A stretch of 64,000 bases of DNA from Thermanaeromonas sp. C210 (GTDB taxonomy: Bacteria; Bacillota; DSM-521; Neomoorellales; Neomoorellaceae). Position 1 is the stretch's first letter. Every line of letters begins with the position of its first letter. The translations under genes were made by a program, and so were the position numbers. This document shows positions 63,340-64,000 of the stretch, in pieces. The notes under the pieces are model-generated. The model saw nothing but the letters and a program-made list of their open reading frames with translations, did not search any database and had not been told where the DNA came from. The stretch covers positions 1-64,000 of the forward strand of contig NZ_BLWF01000001.1 of the NCBI RefSeq assembly GCF_013167955.1, given 5' to 3'.

Positions 63340-64000
63340 ATGAAAAATCTGCTGGCAGGTAAGCTGGAAAATTATAAGCCATTGCGGGAGATAGTCTTTG
63401 AGACTCTGCGGGAGGCAATTTTGAGCGGGCAGCTTAAGGCCGGAGAGCGCCTGATGGAGGTCCAGCTAGCCGAGGAAATGGGCGTGAGCCGCACACCGGT
63501 GAGGGAGGCCATTCGCAAGCTGGAACTGGAAGGCCTGGTAGTCATGGTACCCCGCAAGGGTGCTTATGTGGCGGGCATCTCTACCAAGGACATCACCGAA
63601 GTCTTTGAAATCCGCTCCGCCCTGGAATCCCTGGCTGCGGCCCTGGCCTGCGAAAGGATCACCGAAGAAGAACTGGAAGAGCTGGAGCGGCTGCTGGTGC
63701 AGGTGGCCGAATGCGCCGAAAAGAACGATCTGGAAACCCTCATCCAGGTAGATACCCGCTTCCACAATGTATTGTACCGGGCCAGCCGCAACGAGCGTTT
63801 AGCCCAGATCATCAACAACCTGGGCGACCAGATCCAGCGTTTCCGCACCACCTCCCTGGCCACACCGGGGCGCATGAAGGAAGCCCTGGAAGAGCATAAG
63901 GCCCTGGTGGAGGCCATTACGGCGCGGGATGTCGAACTGGCCCAGCGCCTGGCCCAGGAGCATATTGAAAATGCCGAAAACCGCTTGATGGAGGCCATGC
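63340..64000 (+). CDS. GntR/FadR-family regulator (FCD domain), partial at window end
   Basis: 220 codons before the window ends, close to full length. Winged helix near 13-75 (YKPLREIVFETLREAILSGQ, AEEMGVSRTPVREAIRKLE), then an FCD ligand domain with DTRFHNVLYRAS and EEHKALVEAI, whose Asp/His residues usually bind a metal. CAGGAGG precedes ATG 63340. FCD regulators often sense organic acids. In Bacillus purR, not GntR, follows ispE. Confidence 0.92.
   Translation, partial: MKNLLAGKLENYKPLREIVFETLREAILSGQLKAGERLMEVQLAEEMGVSRTPVREAIRKLELEGLVVMVPRKGAYVAGISTKDITEVFEIRSALESLAAALACERITEEELEELERLLVQVAECAEKNDLETLIQVDTRFHNVLYRASRNERLAQIINNLGDQIQRFRTTSLATPGRMKEALEEHKALVEAITARDVELAQRLAQEHIENAENRLMEAM

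Overview
The window looks like origin-proximal chromosome of a GC-rich, spore-forming, anaerobic Firmicute of the Moorella/Thermanaeromonas type (an acetogen-like Clostridium relative). The grounds are Bacillus-like gene order (tadA-SRP RNA-dnaX-ybaB-recR-yaaL-bofA; yaaO-tmk-holB-ricT-yabA-rsmI-abrB-metG-tatD-yabE-rsmA; yabG-veg; ispE), sporulation genes (bofA, yabG, a SleB-type hydrolase), several ferredoxin-linked 2-oxoacid oxidoreductases and a tungstate transporter. The genus is inferred from gene content and was not checked against any database.

Layout. 1-1.9 kb: six tRNAs (all four serine isoacceptors plus Arg-ACG and Arg-CCU), tadA and the large SRP RNA. 1.9-5.2 kb: dnaX, ybaB, recR, yaaL, bofA. 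5.3-8.1 kb: a Kor-type 2-oxoacid:ferredoxin oxidoreductase with a fused gamma/ferredoxin subunit. 8.3-13.7 kb: a purine-type locus (GntR regulator, guanine-deaminase-like enzyme, BMP-family ABC transporter) that looks damaged: a probable frameshift at the regulator's start, and a deletion joining a truncated permease to a binding protein without its signal peptide. 13.9-23.4 kb: a sigma-54 activator and the operon it very probably controls (DUF1537 kinase, PdxA2-like dehydrogenase, two zinc dehydrogenases, TRAP transporter), with tandem upstream repeats and a consensus -24/-12 promoter. 23.7-24.4 kb: a HEPN/MNT pair between two similar terminators. 24.5-37.2 kb: single-chain PFOR, a formyl-THF hydrolase-like protein, four-subunit Por behind a near-consensus Rex site, and a glcD/glcE/glcF-like oxidase. 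37.3-52.9 kb: deacetylase, then the Bacillus-like housekeeping and cell-wall block. 53-62.3 kb: a small orphan domain protein, an SLH amidase, ModE-like regulator plus tupABC, orphan response regulator, comFB, cyanophycinase and cyanophycin synthetase. 62.4-64 kb: ispE and a GntR/FadR regulator that runs off the window.

How the parts fit. About 33 kb of metabolic genes sit between bofA and yaaO-tmk, neighbours in Bacillus, and a second block sits between veg and ispE. The oxidoreductases and the FAD/Fe-S oxidase link pyruvate, other 2-oxoacids and hydroxyacids to ferredoxin. TupABC would supply tungsten for enzymes such as W-formate dehydrogenase (not in the window). The sigma-54 operon would feed a four-carbon sugar acid or polyol into triose phosphate.

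The most notable items are the sigma-54 catabolic unit with its visible control sites, a palindromic REP/MITE-like element present in at least two clear copies plus one degenerate relative, the Rex site before porCDAB, an unassigned structured leader before the yabE-like genes, and a cyanophycin module next to comFB.
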